Assembly: GCA_002737595.1 (NCBI GenBank)
Contig: NSHZ01000016.1
Location: 1-24,610, forward strand
DNA from: Actinomycetota bacterium
GTDB lineage: Bacteria; Actinomycetota; Actinomycetes; Nanopelagicales; Nanopelagicaceae
Reading direction: 5' to 3'
Length of the DNA stretch: 24,610 nucleotides
Shown piece by piece: positions 7,782-15,483 of the stretch (within the stretch, counting starts at the first letter, position 1; each line of letters starts with the position of its first letter). The position numbers and the translations under genes were made by a program. Below the pieces are notes generated by a model. It was not told the origin of the DNA. It saw only the letters and a list, made by a program, of their open reading frames with translations, and did not search any database.

Positions 7782-8837
7782 ATGAACGAATTTTTCGCCA
7801 TCACGCCGACCGCTGGGGCGCCTCGCGGTGTTTCCGTCGTCATGCCCGTGCGTAATGAAGAGCGCCACTTGGAAGCGGCTGTCGCGGCTGCACTTGCCCA
7901 GGCCACATCCCTCCCGGTAGGCACACACTTCGAAGTCATCCTTGCGGTGGGCCCATCGATCGATCGCACATGGGAGCTCGCTGAGAATCTGGCTACCCAC
8001 GATCAGCGCGTCAAAGTGGTGGCAAACCCAAGTGGCAAGACCCCGAGTGCACTTAATGCTGCGATTCGAGCAGCTTCTTTTGAAATTGTGGTTCGGGTGG
8101 ATGGCCACTCTGAACTTCCGGTGCACTATGTCGCACGTGCCCTCGAAGTATTGGCGCGCACCGGAGCGGTGAACGTGGGTGGTGTGATGGCCGCTGAAGG
8201 TGTTACCGCCTTTGAAAGGGCGGTAGCGGCCGCGATGACGAGTCCTCTCGGAGTAGGGGCCTCGCGTTTTCACACAGGGGGAGATGAAGGCTCGGTCGAC
8301 ACCGTTTACCTGGGAGTTTTTGACAAGGCCAAGCTCATCGAAGCTGGTGGATATGACGAAAGATTTATTCGCGCACAAGATTGGGAGCTCAACCTTCGCC
8401 TTCGTGATCGCGGCGGTGTTATTTGGTTTTCGCCAGATCTTAAAGTTGCGTACCGGCCTCGCTCGACGCTTCGAGCATTGGCCACCCAGTATTTTGAGTA
8501 TGGGCGTTGGCGCCGAGTGGTAATTCGAAAAAATAGAACAACGCTTAACCTGAGGTATCTCGCCCCACCCTTTGCCTTTCTTGGATCACTCTTTGGGCTA
8601 CTCCTAGGATTCTTCGTTCCTTGGGCGTTCGCGCTACCGATCGGTTACCTCGCCTTCGTGCTTTGTGCTTCAGTTCTCATAGCTGGTAAGGCTGAAGGAA
8701 TTTTGGCAAAAATGCGCGTGCCGCTAGCGCTAGGGACTATGCAGATGGCATGGGGTGTGGGATTTCTCAGCTCCCCCGCCTCGCTGGTGCCTCAAGGTGT
8801 ACCCGCTTCATGGGAAGATCATCGACGTGACTCGTGA
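7782..8837 (+). CDS. GT2-family glycosyltransferase (ExoA-like) with C-terminal membrane segments
   Basis: Inverting GT-A glycosyltransferase that probably adds a sugar to a lipid-linked glycan at the inner membrane face. Length is 351 aa. SVVMPVRNEERHL (18-30) is the GT2 nucleotide-sugar entry. VRVDGHSE (104-111) carries the DxD-like Asp-Gly pair after the nucleotide domain. GGYDERFIRAQDWELNLRL (189-207) holds the catalytic-base region, and GRWRR (241-245) resembles the late Q/RxxRW motif. Two hydrophobic segments at about 264-302 anchor the C-terminus. The nearest named type I recognise is the succinoglycan ExoA group; sugar and acceptor are unknown. The gene starts a three-gene unit: its TGA is one base before the ATG of the ABC permease. 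Confidence 0.88.
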   Translation: MNEFFAITPTAGAPRGVSVVMPVRNEERHLEAAVAAALAQATSLPVGTHFEVILAVGPSIDRTWELAENLATHDQRVKVVANPSGKTPSALNAAIRAASFEIVVRVDGHSELPVHYVARALEVLARTGAVNVGGVMAAEGVTAFERAVAAAMTSPLGVGASRFHTGGDEGSVDTVYLGVFDKAKLIEAGGYDERFIRAQDWELNLRLRDRGGVIWFSPDLKVAYRPRSTLRALATQYFEYGRWRRVVIRKNRTTLNLRYLAPPFAFLGSLFGLLLGFFVPWAFALPIGYLAFVLCASVLIAGKAEGILAKMRVPLALGTMQMAWGVGFLSSPASLVPQGVPASWEDHRRDS

Positions 8838-8838
8838 A

Positions 8839-9729
8839 ATGAAACCATCAAAGGGAGAATCCTTCGTCCCACTGATTCAGGTTTTTGAGCCCCATAAGGC
8901 GTCTTTGCCACCGATGGGTCCTTATTTACGGGAGTTTTGGCGTCGGAGAAGGTTCGCATTCGAACTCGCCCGTTTTACCGATAAAGCGGAGCATCTCAAT
9001 TCACCCTTGGGCGCGGTCTGGCTAGTTCTTAATCCACTCTTGCTGGCCATTATTTACTTCATGCTCGTCACGATTATTGGTGGTCGTGCCAGCGCAGGGG
9101 CGAGCCCCTTCGATGTCCTGGCACACATTCTCGTGGCACTCTTTACTTGGTACTTTGCGCAGAACTGCATGACTTTTGGTGGAGCGTCGGTGACTGCGGG
9201 TGGAAAGCTCATCCTCAACCAAGCATTTCCACGAGCGCTGCTTCCTTTATCTTCTTTGATTGGTGCCTTCAAAAAATTCATACCTACGCTTCCAGTTTAT
9301 TTAATTATTTTTCTAGTGGGTGGAGCGCTTGATTCCAAGAGCAAACTGCCCGGATTAAATTGGCACTTGTTGTGGGTGCCCGTAATCATCGGTCTCGTGG
9401 CGATAAGTGGTTTTGGGTTAGCGCTACTTTTCGCCACCATGAATGTGTACTTCCGAGACACATCCAAATTAATGACTTACGGCGCTCGCATGTGGCTCTA
9501 CCTCAGCCCTGTGCTCTGGGTCCCAGAAATGATCAACGGATGGCACCAAATCATCATTTGGATTAATCCGCTTGGCCCCATTCTCTCCATTACTCATGTG
9601 GTCTGGATAAAGGGCGAAAATCCATCGTGGACCCTCTGGCTCGGAGCGAGTAGTTGGGCGCTGGCATTATTATTAGCCGGCGGCTACTTCTTCATCTCAA
9701 GGGAGCGTGACTTTGCGGTACGTATCTAG
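8839..9729 (+). CDS. Polysaccharide ABC exporter, permease subunit (Wzm/TagG type)
   Basis: ABC-2 membrane subunit that moves lipid-linked polysaccharide (O-antigen, teichoic acid or galactan type) across the membrane. Length is 296 aa. A cytoplasmic N-terminal helix with YLREFWRRRRFAFELARF precedes about six membrane segments. The ABC-2 features PLGAVWLVLNPLLLAIIYFMLV and ATMNVYFRDTSKLMTY are characteristic; the latter is the conserved FRD coupling segment. WINPLGPILSITH is near the end. The ATG at 8839 sits one base past the upstream TGA, which suggests translational coupling; an in-frame GTG at 8827 is an alternative start. The ATPase gene overlaps the last 23 nt. The cargo is inferred from family and context only. 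Confidence 0.9.
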   Translation: MKPSKGESFVPLIQVFEPHKASLPPMGPYLREFWRRRRFAFELARFTDKAEHLNSPLGAVWLVLNPLLLAIIYFMLVTIIGGRASAGASPFDVLAHILVALFTWYFAQNCMTFGGASVTAGGKLILNQAFPRALLPLSSLIGAFKKFIPTLPVYLIIFLVGGALDSKSKLPGLNWHLLWVPVIIGLVAISGFGLALLFATMNVYFRDTSKLMTYGARMWLYLSPVLWVPEMINGWHQIIIWINPLGPILSITHVVWIKGENPSWTLWLGASSWALALLLAGGYFFISRERDFAVRI

Positions 9730-10516
9730 CCCAGAGATGCCTGAAGGCCTCGCAGTACGCATCGAAGAACTTTCCCTGCGCTACAAAATCAACGTGGAAT
9801 CTAAGATGACATTGAAGAATGCCATTATGCGTGCTGGCCGCGGCGAGAAACGACAGGTACGCACTATTGAGGCGGTCAAGAATCTCTCGTTAGATATTCC
9901 TCACGGCACAGTGGTCGGAGTGGTGGGAGCCAACGGTGCCGGCAAGTCAACACTCATGAGGGCTATTGCCGGAATCTTGCCCCCCACCGAAGGTCGTGTA
10001 ATTGTGAATGGCAAAGTGAGTACTTTGCTCGCTCTCGGAGTGGGATTTAACGGAACTCTTTCAGGGCGCGACAATATTATTTTGGGCGGCTTGGCCGCTG
10101 GACTCGAGCGCAAGGAATTGGAAGAACGTTTTGACGACATTGCCAGTTTCGCCGATCTTCCCAATGGGTTCATCGACATGCCTATGCGTACCTACTCGGC
10201 AGGCATGTATGGACGCTTGGCGTTCTCGGTCGCAGTAAATATGACTCCCGATATCTTGCTCATTGATGAGGCGCTTTCGACGGGTGACGCCGCATTCAAG
10301 GAAAAGTCGTTTGAGAAAATGCGAGAACTTTGCTTAGAAGCACGAACGATCATCATTGTTTCGCATGCGTTGGGAACACTGAACGAACTCTGTACCAAGG
10401 CACTTTGGTTGCACCAAGGAAAAGCGCTAGCTTTCGGAGACTCCACAGAAGTTACTGACAAGTATCTTGAATTTCTCAATGTGGGGAAAGTTTCTGCGGC
10501 GTTAGAAGATTTCTAA
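9707..10516 (+). CDS. Polysaccharide ABC exporter, ATP-binding subunit (Wzt/TagH type)
   Basis: Nucleotide-binding partner of the upstream permease. Length is 269 aa from the GTG at 9707. Walker A is GANGAGKST (74-82), the signature YSAGM (163-167), Walker B ILLIDE (183-188), and the switch histidine VSH (His220). The extended N-terminus before Walker A and the degenerate YSAGM signature are typical of polysaccharide exporters. The protein ends about 50 residues after the H-loop, so it lacks the C-terminal carbohydrate-binding domain of O9a-type Wzt proteins. It therefore probably recognises no chain-terminal cap. The start is uncertain: the GTG is one base after GGGAG, TTG at 9713 has better spacing, and ATG at 9737 is also possible. 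Confidence 0.92.
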   Translation: MTLRYVSSPEMPEGLAVRIEELSLRYKINVESKMTLKNAIMRAGRGEKRQVRTIEAVKNLSLDIPHGTVVGVVGANGAGKSTLMRAIAGILPPTEGRVIVNGKVSTLLALGVGFNGTLSGRDNIILGGLAAGLERKELEERFDDIASFADLPNGFIDMPMRTYSAGMYGRLAFSVAVNMTPDILLIDEALSTGDAAFKEKSFEKMRELCLEARTIIIVSHALGTLNELCTKALWLHQGKALAFGDSTEVTDKYLEFLNVGKVSAALEDF

Positions 10517-10592
10517 TGAGGGTGATTGTCTCAATAATTTTTATGGTCATACCGGACGCTCAAAATCGCGTGATAGATAGAGTTAAATAATT
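10517..10592 (+). promoter_or_regulatory. Intergenic region upstream of the SpoIID/CWB2 gene
   Basis: A 76-nt AT-rich gap. TAGAGT (10578-10583) lies 9 nt before the ATG and TATGGT lies further upstream; either could be a -10. There is no ribosome binding site before the ATG, consistent with a leaderless or near-leaderless message. No terminator hairpin for the ABC operon is visible. Confidence 0.3.
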
Positions 10593-12680
10593 ATGTCCCC
10601 CTGGCGGCTGATGGGTATTGCTTCTGCCCTGAGCGTTGCTCTGATGATGAGTGCACTCACGCCCCTTGCTTTTGCTGATTCGGTGCCAAAAACTTTCTCC
10701 TTTACCGGTTCCGGTTTTGGCCATGGAGTTGGCATGAGCCAAGTGGGTGCCCGTGGAATGGCTCTCGAAGGAAAGAGCGCGGCGGAAATCATTCAGCATT
10801 TCTACACAGGCGTAGATGTGACTCCCTTCCCCGATTCGTCATCGCTTCGAGTAAATATTGGTCATTTGCTCACGAAGTTTTCTTTTCGAGTTGAAGCGAT
10901 TGGGGGTGAGACTGGCACTGTCTTTTCGCAATTGTGGGGGAGTGATCTCTCTGCCATCCCATCCATAGTTGATACCCCTACCGCACAGGTTGCTGCTGGC
11001 ACACAAATCACGGCAACTCCTACGGAGAGCGGTACGGTGCTCACCTATGTACTACCTGGCATTGCTGCCACCCCACTAGCCCCTGCTTTAACATTTACTT
11101 TACGTTGGAGTGGCACACGATTTCTTGATGGTCCTGCAGGCTTGGTAAATACCAATAGCAATAAGTATCGCTATGGTCAGATTCACCTTACGACAATTAA
11201 GACGAAGGATGGCCCTCGTCTTGAGGTGACCAACGATGTTCGCTTACATGACGAATACCTCAAGGGAATTGGCGAGATGCCCTCTTCCTGGCCAGCGGCT
11301 GCTCTACAAGCACAAGTAATCGCTATTCGCTCCTACGCGCTCAGTAAAAATGGTGTATTTCGTACGGAATGCGATTGCGAAATTTATGGTTCTACAAAGG
11401 ATCTCGCTTTCGTCGGATATAGCAAAGAGATCGAAGCTGGCTGGGGAAGTAAGTGGGTAGATGCAGTAACCGACACCTCCACTGATGCCTCATCTGGATT
11501 GACGGTGACGCTCAAGGGACGACCGGTAGCAACTTTCTTCTTCACTTCCTCGGGAGGGCATACACAAGATGTCATCGACGTCTGGGGAAGCAACCTCACT
11601 TGGTTGCAGGCAGTACCTGATCCTTGGAGCCTCGATCTTTCGTTAAATCCGGGGTATGCCACGTGGACCAAGGTGAAGAGCCAAGGCGAAATGGCGAAGG
11701 CTTTCGCACTTTCTGATGTGGCTTCGTATTCTTTCAACTCCAGGACGCGTGGCGGTGGAGTGAAGAGCGTGACTGCTACTTCGAGTAGTGGAAAGAGGGC
11801 CATGCTCTCAGGTGAAATATTTCGATCACGCTTAGAGCTGCCTTCGACATTCATTCAACGTCCCGTTGTCTCTATTTCTAGTACAGACGACGTAGTGCTT
11901 TCAATCGGTATCGGAAAGGCGCTTTTCCCATCTGCCAAGAGTGCGGTACTCACCACTGTGGACACTGAAACTGCCAGTGCAATCACTGCAGCCCCTTTCG
12001 CTTTTCAGTTAAAGGCCCCACTGTTGGTCTCTTCTGGCGCTGAAGTTGATACTCGCGTTGTAGCAGAACTCATTCGTAGAAAGATCACCAAGGTATATGT
12101 CGTGGGTAGCGACTTTCAATTTAGCTCGAAATACTTTTCAGAGTTGAAGAAGCGGAAAATAACTGTCGAGCGACTCGGCGGGGCAAATAGATACGCAGTT
12201 GCCGAGGCGGTGGCAGGAGTGATGAAGGGAGCGCCGATTTTGGTGAGCAATCACGATGTATCGTCGTTACTTCCGCTAGCTAGCGCACTTGCTACTGCAA
12301 GTAGACCGATACTTTGGACCGCTTCGGGAGTCATCCCACGTCAGACGGCCCGCGTGCTGGCTCGAACGAAATCCCCGATATCACTCATTGGTGTCGCGGA
12401 CCACTTCGAAGAATCCCTCGTTGCACAACTCCCATACGATTTTGAAGATCTGCGCTCCCTCGATGAAGCTGGCCTGGCTGCGGCGGTCGAAGAACTTACG
12501 ATCCCGCAGGCACGAGTTGCCGTCTCTGCAGAAGCGAGTATCAGTACCCTCGGCTTCTTCGGTCCCCAGGTGCAGCTCTTGGTGCTCAGCGATTACCTTG
12601 ATGCGCATCCAGAGACGTTAATAATTTACGCTATTCGCCTCAAATCAGATGAAGTTTCGCAGATCCGCGCTCTCTCGTAG
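10593..12680 (+). CDS. Secreted SpoIID/LytB-domain protein with C-terminal CWB2-like region
   Basis: Probable secreted wall protein of 695 aa. A signal peptide with Ala-rich end is at about 1-28 (cleavage near AFADS). The motif GFGHGVGMSQVGARGMA is at residues 41-57. The SpoIID core follows at about 208-420, with EYLKGIGEMPSSWP (Glu228, equivalent to the catalytic Glu of SpoIID lytic transglycosylase), ALQAQVIAIRSYAL, the CDC cysteine pair (260-262), and FFTSSGGHTQDVIDVWG. Residues about 430-620 resemble cell-wall-binding repeat 2: KVYVVG at 500-505 and ERLGGANRYAVAEAVA at 526-541. Lytic transglycosylase or amidase-enhancer activity is inferred from the family. It stands alone, convergent with the lysozyme-like gene (2-nt gap). 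Glycan export genes upstream suggest coordinated envelope work. Confidence 0.88.
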   Translation: MSPWRLMGIASALSVALMMSALTPLAFADSVPKTFSFTGSGFGHGVGMSQVGARGMALEGKSAAEIIQHFYTGVDVTPFPDSSSLRVNIGHLLTKFSFRVEAIGGETGTVFSQLWGSDLSAIPSIVDTPTAQVAAGTQITATPTESGTVLTYVLPGIAATPLAPALTFTLRWSGTRFLDGPAGLVNTNSNKYRYGQIHLTTIKTKDGPRLEVTNDVRLHDEYLKGIGEMPSSWPAAALQAQVIAIRSYALSKNGVFRTECDCEIYGSTKDLAFVGYSKEIEAGWGSKWVDAVTDTSTDASSGLTVTLKGRPVATFFFTSSGGHTQDVIDVWGSNLTWLQAVPDPWSLDLSLNPGYATWTKVKSQGEMAKAFALSDVASYSFNSRTRGGGVKSVTATSSSGKRAMLSGEIFRSRLELPSTFIQRPVVSISSTDDVVLSIGIGKALFPSAKSAVLTTVDTETASAITAAPFAFQLKAPLLVSSGAEVDTRVVAELIRRKITKVYVVGSDFQFSSKYFSELKKRKITVERLGGANRYAVAEAVAGVMKGAPILVSNHDVSSLLPLASALATASRPILWTASGVIPRQTARVLARTKSPISLIGVADHFEESLVAQLPYDFEDLRSLDEAGLAAAVEELTIPQARVAVSAEASISTLGFFGPQVQLLVLSDYLDAHPETLIIYAIRLKSDEVSQIRALS

Positions 12681-12682
12681 CG

Positions 12683-13483
12683 TTATTGAAGTGTGATAGT
12701 AAGAGTGGCAACTTTCTCTGCATTTCTATTGCTGATGCCGTATCTATCCCACTCCATCTGATTCCATCTGAGTTGGGTGACGCCTAACTCAGATGCGTGC
12801 GTCATAAACCAGAGGGCCACCCGGGTGCGCTGCCATGAGGTGATGGTAATGACTCGACCGGAATGCTTTGCAGTAATTTTGCCCCACTCTTTGCTCGCTG
12901 ATGCGATTACATCGACGGCGGGTGTATGTATCGGGGTTCCGAATTTATGGAAACGACAAGCAATGAGCGATGGATCGTTAAGGGCTTGGGTGAGCGCGAG
13001 TGCTCTCCCCTCCCATTTTTCGTATGCACTGCCATCTGCTGAACGTTGTACTTCTTGGGCGGCCACGGCGAGGGGAAGTTTCTCCCACCCCGGGATTGCG
13101 ATCAGCGCTCTGTAGAAGCGGTTCGTGGATCGAACAGGATCCATAATCGATTCCTGGCTACCCCAACCCTGGGAGGGGCGCTGTTGAAAGATTCCCAATG
13201 AATCTCGATCGCCATAATCGAGGCTACGTATTTTTGATTCTTGTTGTGCAGCGGTGAAAGCAACCGTGATAGCGCGTTCAGGGATTCCGCGTCTATAGGC
13301 AACCGCTGCGATCGTAGCCGCATTAGCGCTCTGTTCAGCATCAAGGGTGAACTCTTCGGTTTCGGTGGTGATGGTGCAGCCAGGGAGCACGAGTGCATCG
13401 TGTACGCGGGCATACCCCCACTTCCCAAGCAGAATTAGGAGCACCCCGGTAAGTACCAGAGCAATGAGTTTGCGCACTTTCAA
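12683..13483 (-). CDS. Membrane-anchored protein with lysozyme/transglycosylase-like segment, function unproven
   Basis: 266-aa protein that I recognise only as an actinobacterial hypothetical. Residues 5-24 form a signal anchor. Residues about 50-170 carry a transglycosylase-like pattern: AAQQESKIRSL (Glu82 in the position of a catalytic Glu) followed by DSLGIFQQRPSQGWG (94-108), which resembles the GLMQ part of SLT domains. The C-terminal half (RVITITSWQ, WFMTHASELGV, WDRYGIS) has no match I can name, but may be a beta-rich extracellular part. The start is TTG at 13483, overlapping the dapD TGA; GTG at 13477 is an alternative. Position downstream of dapD and next to a SpoIID protein fits a peptidoglycan role. 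Enzyme activity is a guess from local sequence pattern. Confidence 0.75.
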   Translation of the reverse strand: MKVRKLIALVLTGVLLILLGKWGYARVHDALVLPGCTITTETEEFTLDAEQSANAATIAAVAYRRGIPERAITVAFTAAQQESKIRSLDYGDRDSLGIFQQRPSQGWGSQESIMDPVRSTNRFYRALIAIPGWEKLPLAVAAQEVQRSADGSAYEKWEGRALALTQALNDPSLIACRFHKFGTPIHTPAVDVIASASKEWGKITAKHSGRVITITSWQRTRVALWFMTHASELGVTQLRWNQMEWDRYGISNRNAEKVATLTITLQ

Positions 13484-14409
13484 TCGTTGCTGTGAAGCAC
13501 AGAGTTAAGACCGCTCCAATTTCCACTTCGAGGCAATGCCTCAAGCGAGCCATCTGTGGAGTTTCGACGGAAGAGCATGCCATGAGCTCCCGAGAGTTCG
13601 CGAGCTTTTACAATGGTGCCATCTGGCAAACGAATTTTGGATGCGGCGGTGATGTACGCACCAGCTTCGATAATGCATTCATCGCCCAAGGAAATTCCGA
13701 TTCCGGCGTTGGCACCGATAAGTGAACCCTTACCAACGGAGATAACTTCTTTCCCGCCGCCGCTGAGAGTTCCCATAATTGATGCGCCACCACCGATATC
13801 GCTGCCATCGCCGACAACTACGCCGGCAGAAATTCGGCCTTCCACCATGGATGCGCCGAGAGTGCCGGCATTGAAATTCACAAAACCTTCATGCATCACC
13901 GTGGTGCCACTGGCCAGGTGTGCGCCGAGGCGAACCCGATCAGCATCTGCAATGCGGACTCCGCTTGGAATTACGTAATCAACCATGCGTGGGAATTTAT
14001 CTACGCCATAAACGTGTACGGAACCTCGCGCCTTAAGTGTGATGCGCACTTCGTCGAAATCTTCCACCGCGCATGGTCCGGCCGATGTCCACACTACGTT
14101 AGGTAGCAATCCGAAGAGTCCTTCGAGATTAATGGAGTGCGGGGTGACGAGGCGATGAGAGAGGAGGTGTAAACGTAAATAGACATCGGCAACATCACTG
14201 GGTGGCGCCTGTAGATCGATATCACAGGTGACGATCTCGGTGCTGACGCGCCGGTCCTCATCGCGAGTGACCAATGGGGCTAAGTCGACTGGGAGGAGAT
14301 CCCCGAGTGATGGTGCCGGGAAGAATGCGTCGAGGATCTTGCCGCTGACGTGTCGGGTGACCAGGCCGGTGGCCCGCGCCCGCGAGGGGGTGCTAGATGT
14401 GCTGCTCAT
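13480..14409 (-). CDS. dapD: 2,3,4,5-tetrahydropyridine-2,6-dicarboxylate N-succinyltransferase (actinobacterial type)
   Basis: Succinylates tetrahydrodipicolinate using succinyl-CoA, the entry step of the succinylase route to meso-diaminopimelate and lysine. Length is 309 aa. The N-terminal domain includes RVSTEIVTCDIDLQAPPSDV and RLHLLSHRLVTPHSINLEG. The C-terminal left-handed beta-helix is visible as hexapeptide repeats from about residue 155 (VRIADADRVRLGAHLASGTTVMHEGFVNFNAGTLG in overlapping parts) through ISVGKGSLIGANAGIGISLGDECIIEAG. The MHEGFVNFNAGT segment is typical of actinobacterial DapD. An upstream in-frame ATG at 14442 would lie inside dapE; the ATG at 14409 fits the -10 TACGGT 7 nt away. 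It diverges from dapE, which acts two steps later. Confidence 0.96.
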   Translation of the reverse strand: MSSTSSTPSRARATGLVTRHVSGKILDAFFPAPSLGDLLPVDLAPLVTRDEDRRVSTEIVTCDIDLQAPPSDVADVYLRLHLLSHRLVTPHSINLEGLFGLLPNVVWTSAGPCAVEDFDEVRITLKARGSVHVYGVDKFPRMVDYVIPSGVRIADADRVRLGAHLASGTTVMHEGFVNFNAGTLGASMVEGRISAGVVVGDGSDIGGGASIMGTLSGGGKEVISVGKGSLIGANAGIGISLGDECIIEAGAYITAASKIRLPDGTIVKARELSGAHGMLFRRNSTDGSLEALPRSGNWSGLNSVLHSND

Positions 14410-14415
14410 GTCCGA

Positions 14416-14422
14416 TACCGTA
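14416..14422. promoter_or_regulatory. Overlapping divergent -10 elements for dapD and dapE
   Basis: The heptamer TACCGTA holds TACCGT on the plus strand (6 nt before the dapE GTG) and TACGGT on the minus strand (7 nt before the dapD ATG). The two predicted -10 elements share five bases within an 18-bp gap, so polymerase could occupy only one at a time. Both transcripts would be leaderless. Confidence 0.6.
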
Positions 14423-14427
14423 CCCGT

Positions 14428-15483
14428 GTGCTCGATCTTCATGCGGATTTAGCCGACCTCACGGCGGCGTTAATCGATATTCCTAGCGTTTCCGGGGAGG
14501 AAGCGGCGCTGGCCGACGCCATCGAAGAGGCCCTGCGCGATCAAGCCCCCCACCTCACCATCATCCGAGATGGCAATTCCATCATTGCCCGCACTGAACT
14601 TGGACGCCCATCTCGCGTCGTGCTAGCTGGTCACATCGATACCGTTCCGATCGCAGATAACGTGCCTAGCAGTGTAGATGGGGAGCGGCTTTACGGATGT
14701 GGCTCCACCGACATGAAGAGCGGCGTGGCGATCCAACTCCATCTTGCAGTCACACTCACAGATCCACGCGCTGATCTCACCTTCTTCTTTTATGAGTGTG
14801 AAGAAGTAGAGGCGGCCAGAAATGGTCTTGCGCGAATTGCGAAGAACTCACCGGAGCAGCTCACAGCCGACTTCGCGATTTTATTAGAACCCACCAACGG
14901 TCTAGTGGAAGGCGGGTGTCAGGGAACCATGCGGGTAGAAGTCATGGTGCGCGGAGTGCGCGCGCATTCAGCGCGCGCATGGCTGGGTGAAAATGCTATC
15001 CACGAAGCACACGAAATTCTCACTGCACTCGCCGGCTACGAGGCTGAACGCGTGATGGTTGATGGACTTGAATACCGTGAAGGATTGCAAGCGGTGGCTA
15101 TTAAGGGTGGGGTTGCCGGCAATGTGATTCCCGACGAACTTATTTTGACAGTGAATTATCGATTCGCCCCGTCGAAGAGCGAATCCGATGCCGAAAGATT
15201 TCTCCGTCGCTTCTTTGATGGATATGCATTGACTATTGTTGACCGCGCGCCAGGTGCTTTGCCAGGTCTAAATGTTCCTATAGCGCAGGATTTTATCGCC
15301 GCTGTTGGCGAACCTCCAGCGCCTAAATTTGGTTGGACAGATGTTGCTCGCTTTTCCGCACTTGGCATCCCGGCAGTGAATTTTGGTCCAGGAAATCCGG
15401 CACTTGCACATACGGAAGATGAGAATGTAGATATCGCGCTCATCTATGAAGGCGCTTCGACGCTCTTGAAGTGGCTTTCATGA
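14428..15483 (+). CDS. dapE: Succinyl-diaminopimelate desuccinylase
   Basis: Zinc metallopeptidase (M20 family) that hydrolyses N-succinyl-LL-diaminopimelate to LL-DAP and succinate, in lysine and peptidoglycan synthesis. Length is 351 aa from GTG at 14428. Metal and catalytic residues: GHIDTVP with His69 and Asp71; CGSTDMKSG with Asp95; YECEEVEAARNGL with Glu125 (base) and Glu126 (metal); a late AHTEDEN His. The dimerisation domain lies in the middle (VEVMVRGVRAHSAR). The frame is open 78 nt further upstream, but that would run through dapD; the chosen GTG sits exactly 6 nt after TACCGT and begins the conserved LTAALIDIPSVSG. The stop overlaps the next gene's ATG (ATGA), so translation is coupled. 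Confidence 0.95.
   Translation: MLDLHADLADLTAALIDIPSVSGEEAALADAIEEALRDQAPHLTIIRDGNSIIARTELGRPSRVVLAGHIDTVPIADNVPSSVDGERLYGCGSTDMKSGVAIQLHLAVTLTDPRADLTFFFYECEEVEAARNGLARIAKNSPEQLTADFAILLEPTNGLVEGGCQGTMRVEVMVRGVRAHSARAWLGENAIHEAHEILTALAGYEAERVMVDGLEYREGLQAVAIKGGVAGNVIPDELILTVNYRFAPSKSESDAERFLRRFFDGYALTIVDRAPGALPGLNVPIAQDFIAAVGEPPAPKFGWTDVARFSALGIPAVNFGPGNPALAHTEDENVDIALIYEGASTLLKWLS

Noticed and set aside
7452..8378. A 308-codon open frame on the minus strand spanning the LCP and GT2 genes
   Set aside because: It lies antisense to two well-supported genes, has Arg/His/Cys-rich composition and no recognisable domain, and would cover the divergent promoter region.
10517..10592. Rho-independent terminator after the ABC exporter
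   Set aside because: No GC-rich stem is present; the T-run at about 10537-10541 is not preceded by a hairpin.
14350..14427. Upstream extension of dapE
   Set aside because: It runs antisense through dapD with no family similarity; the GTG at 14428 begins the conserved region and fits the promoter spacing.
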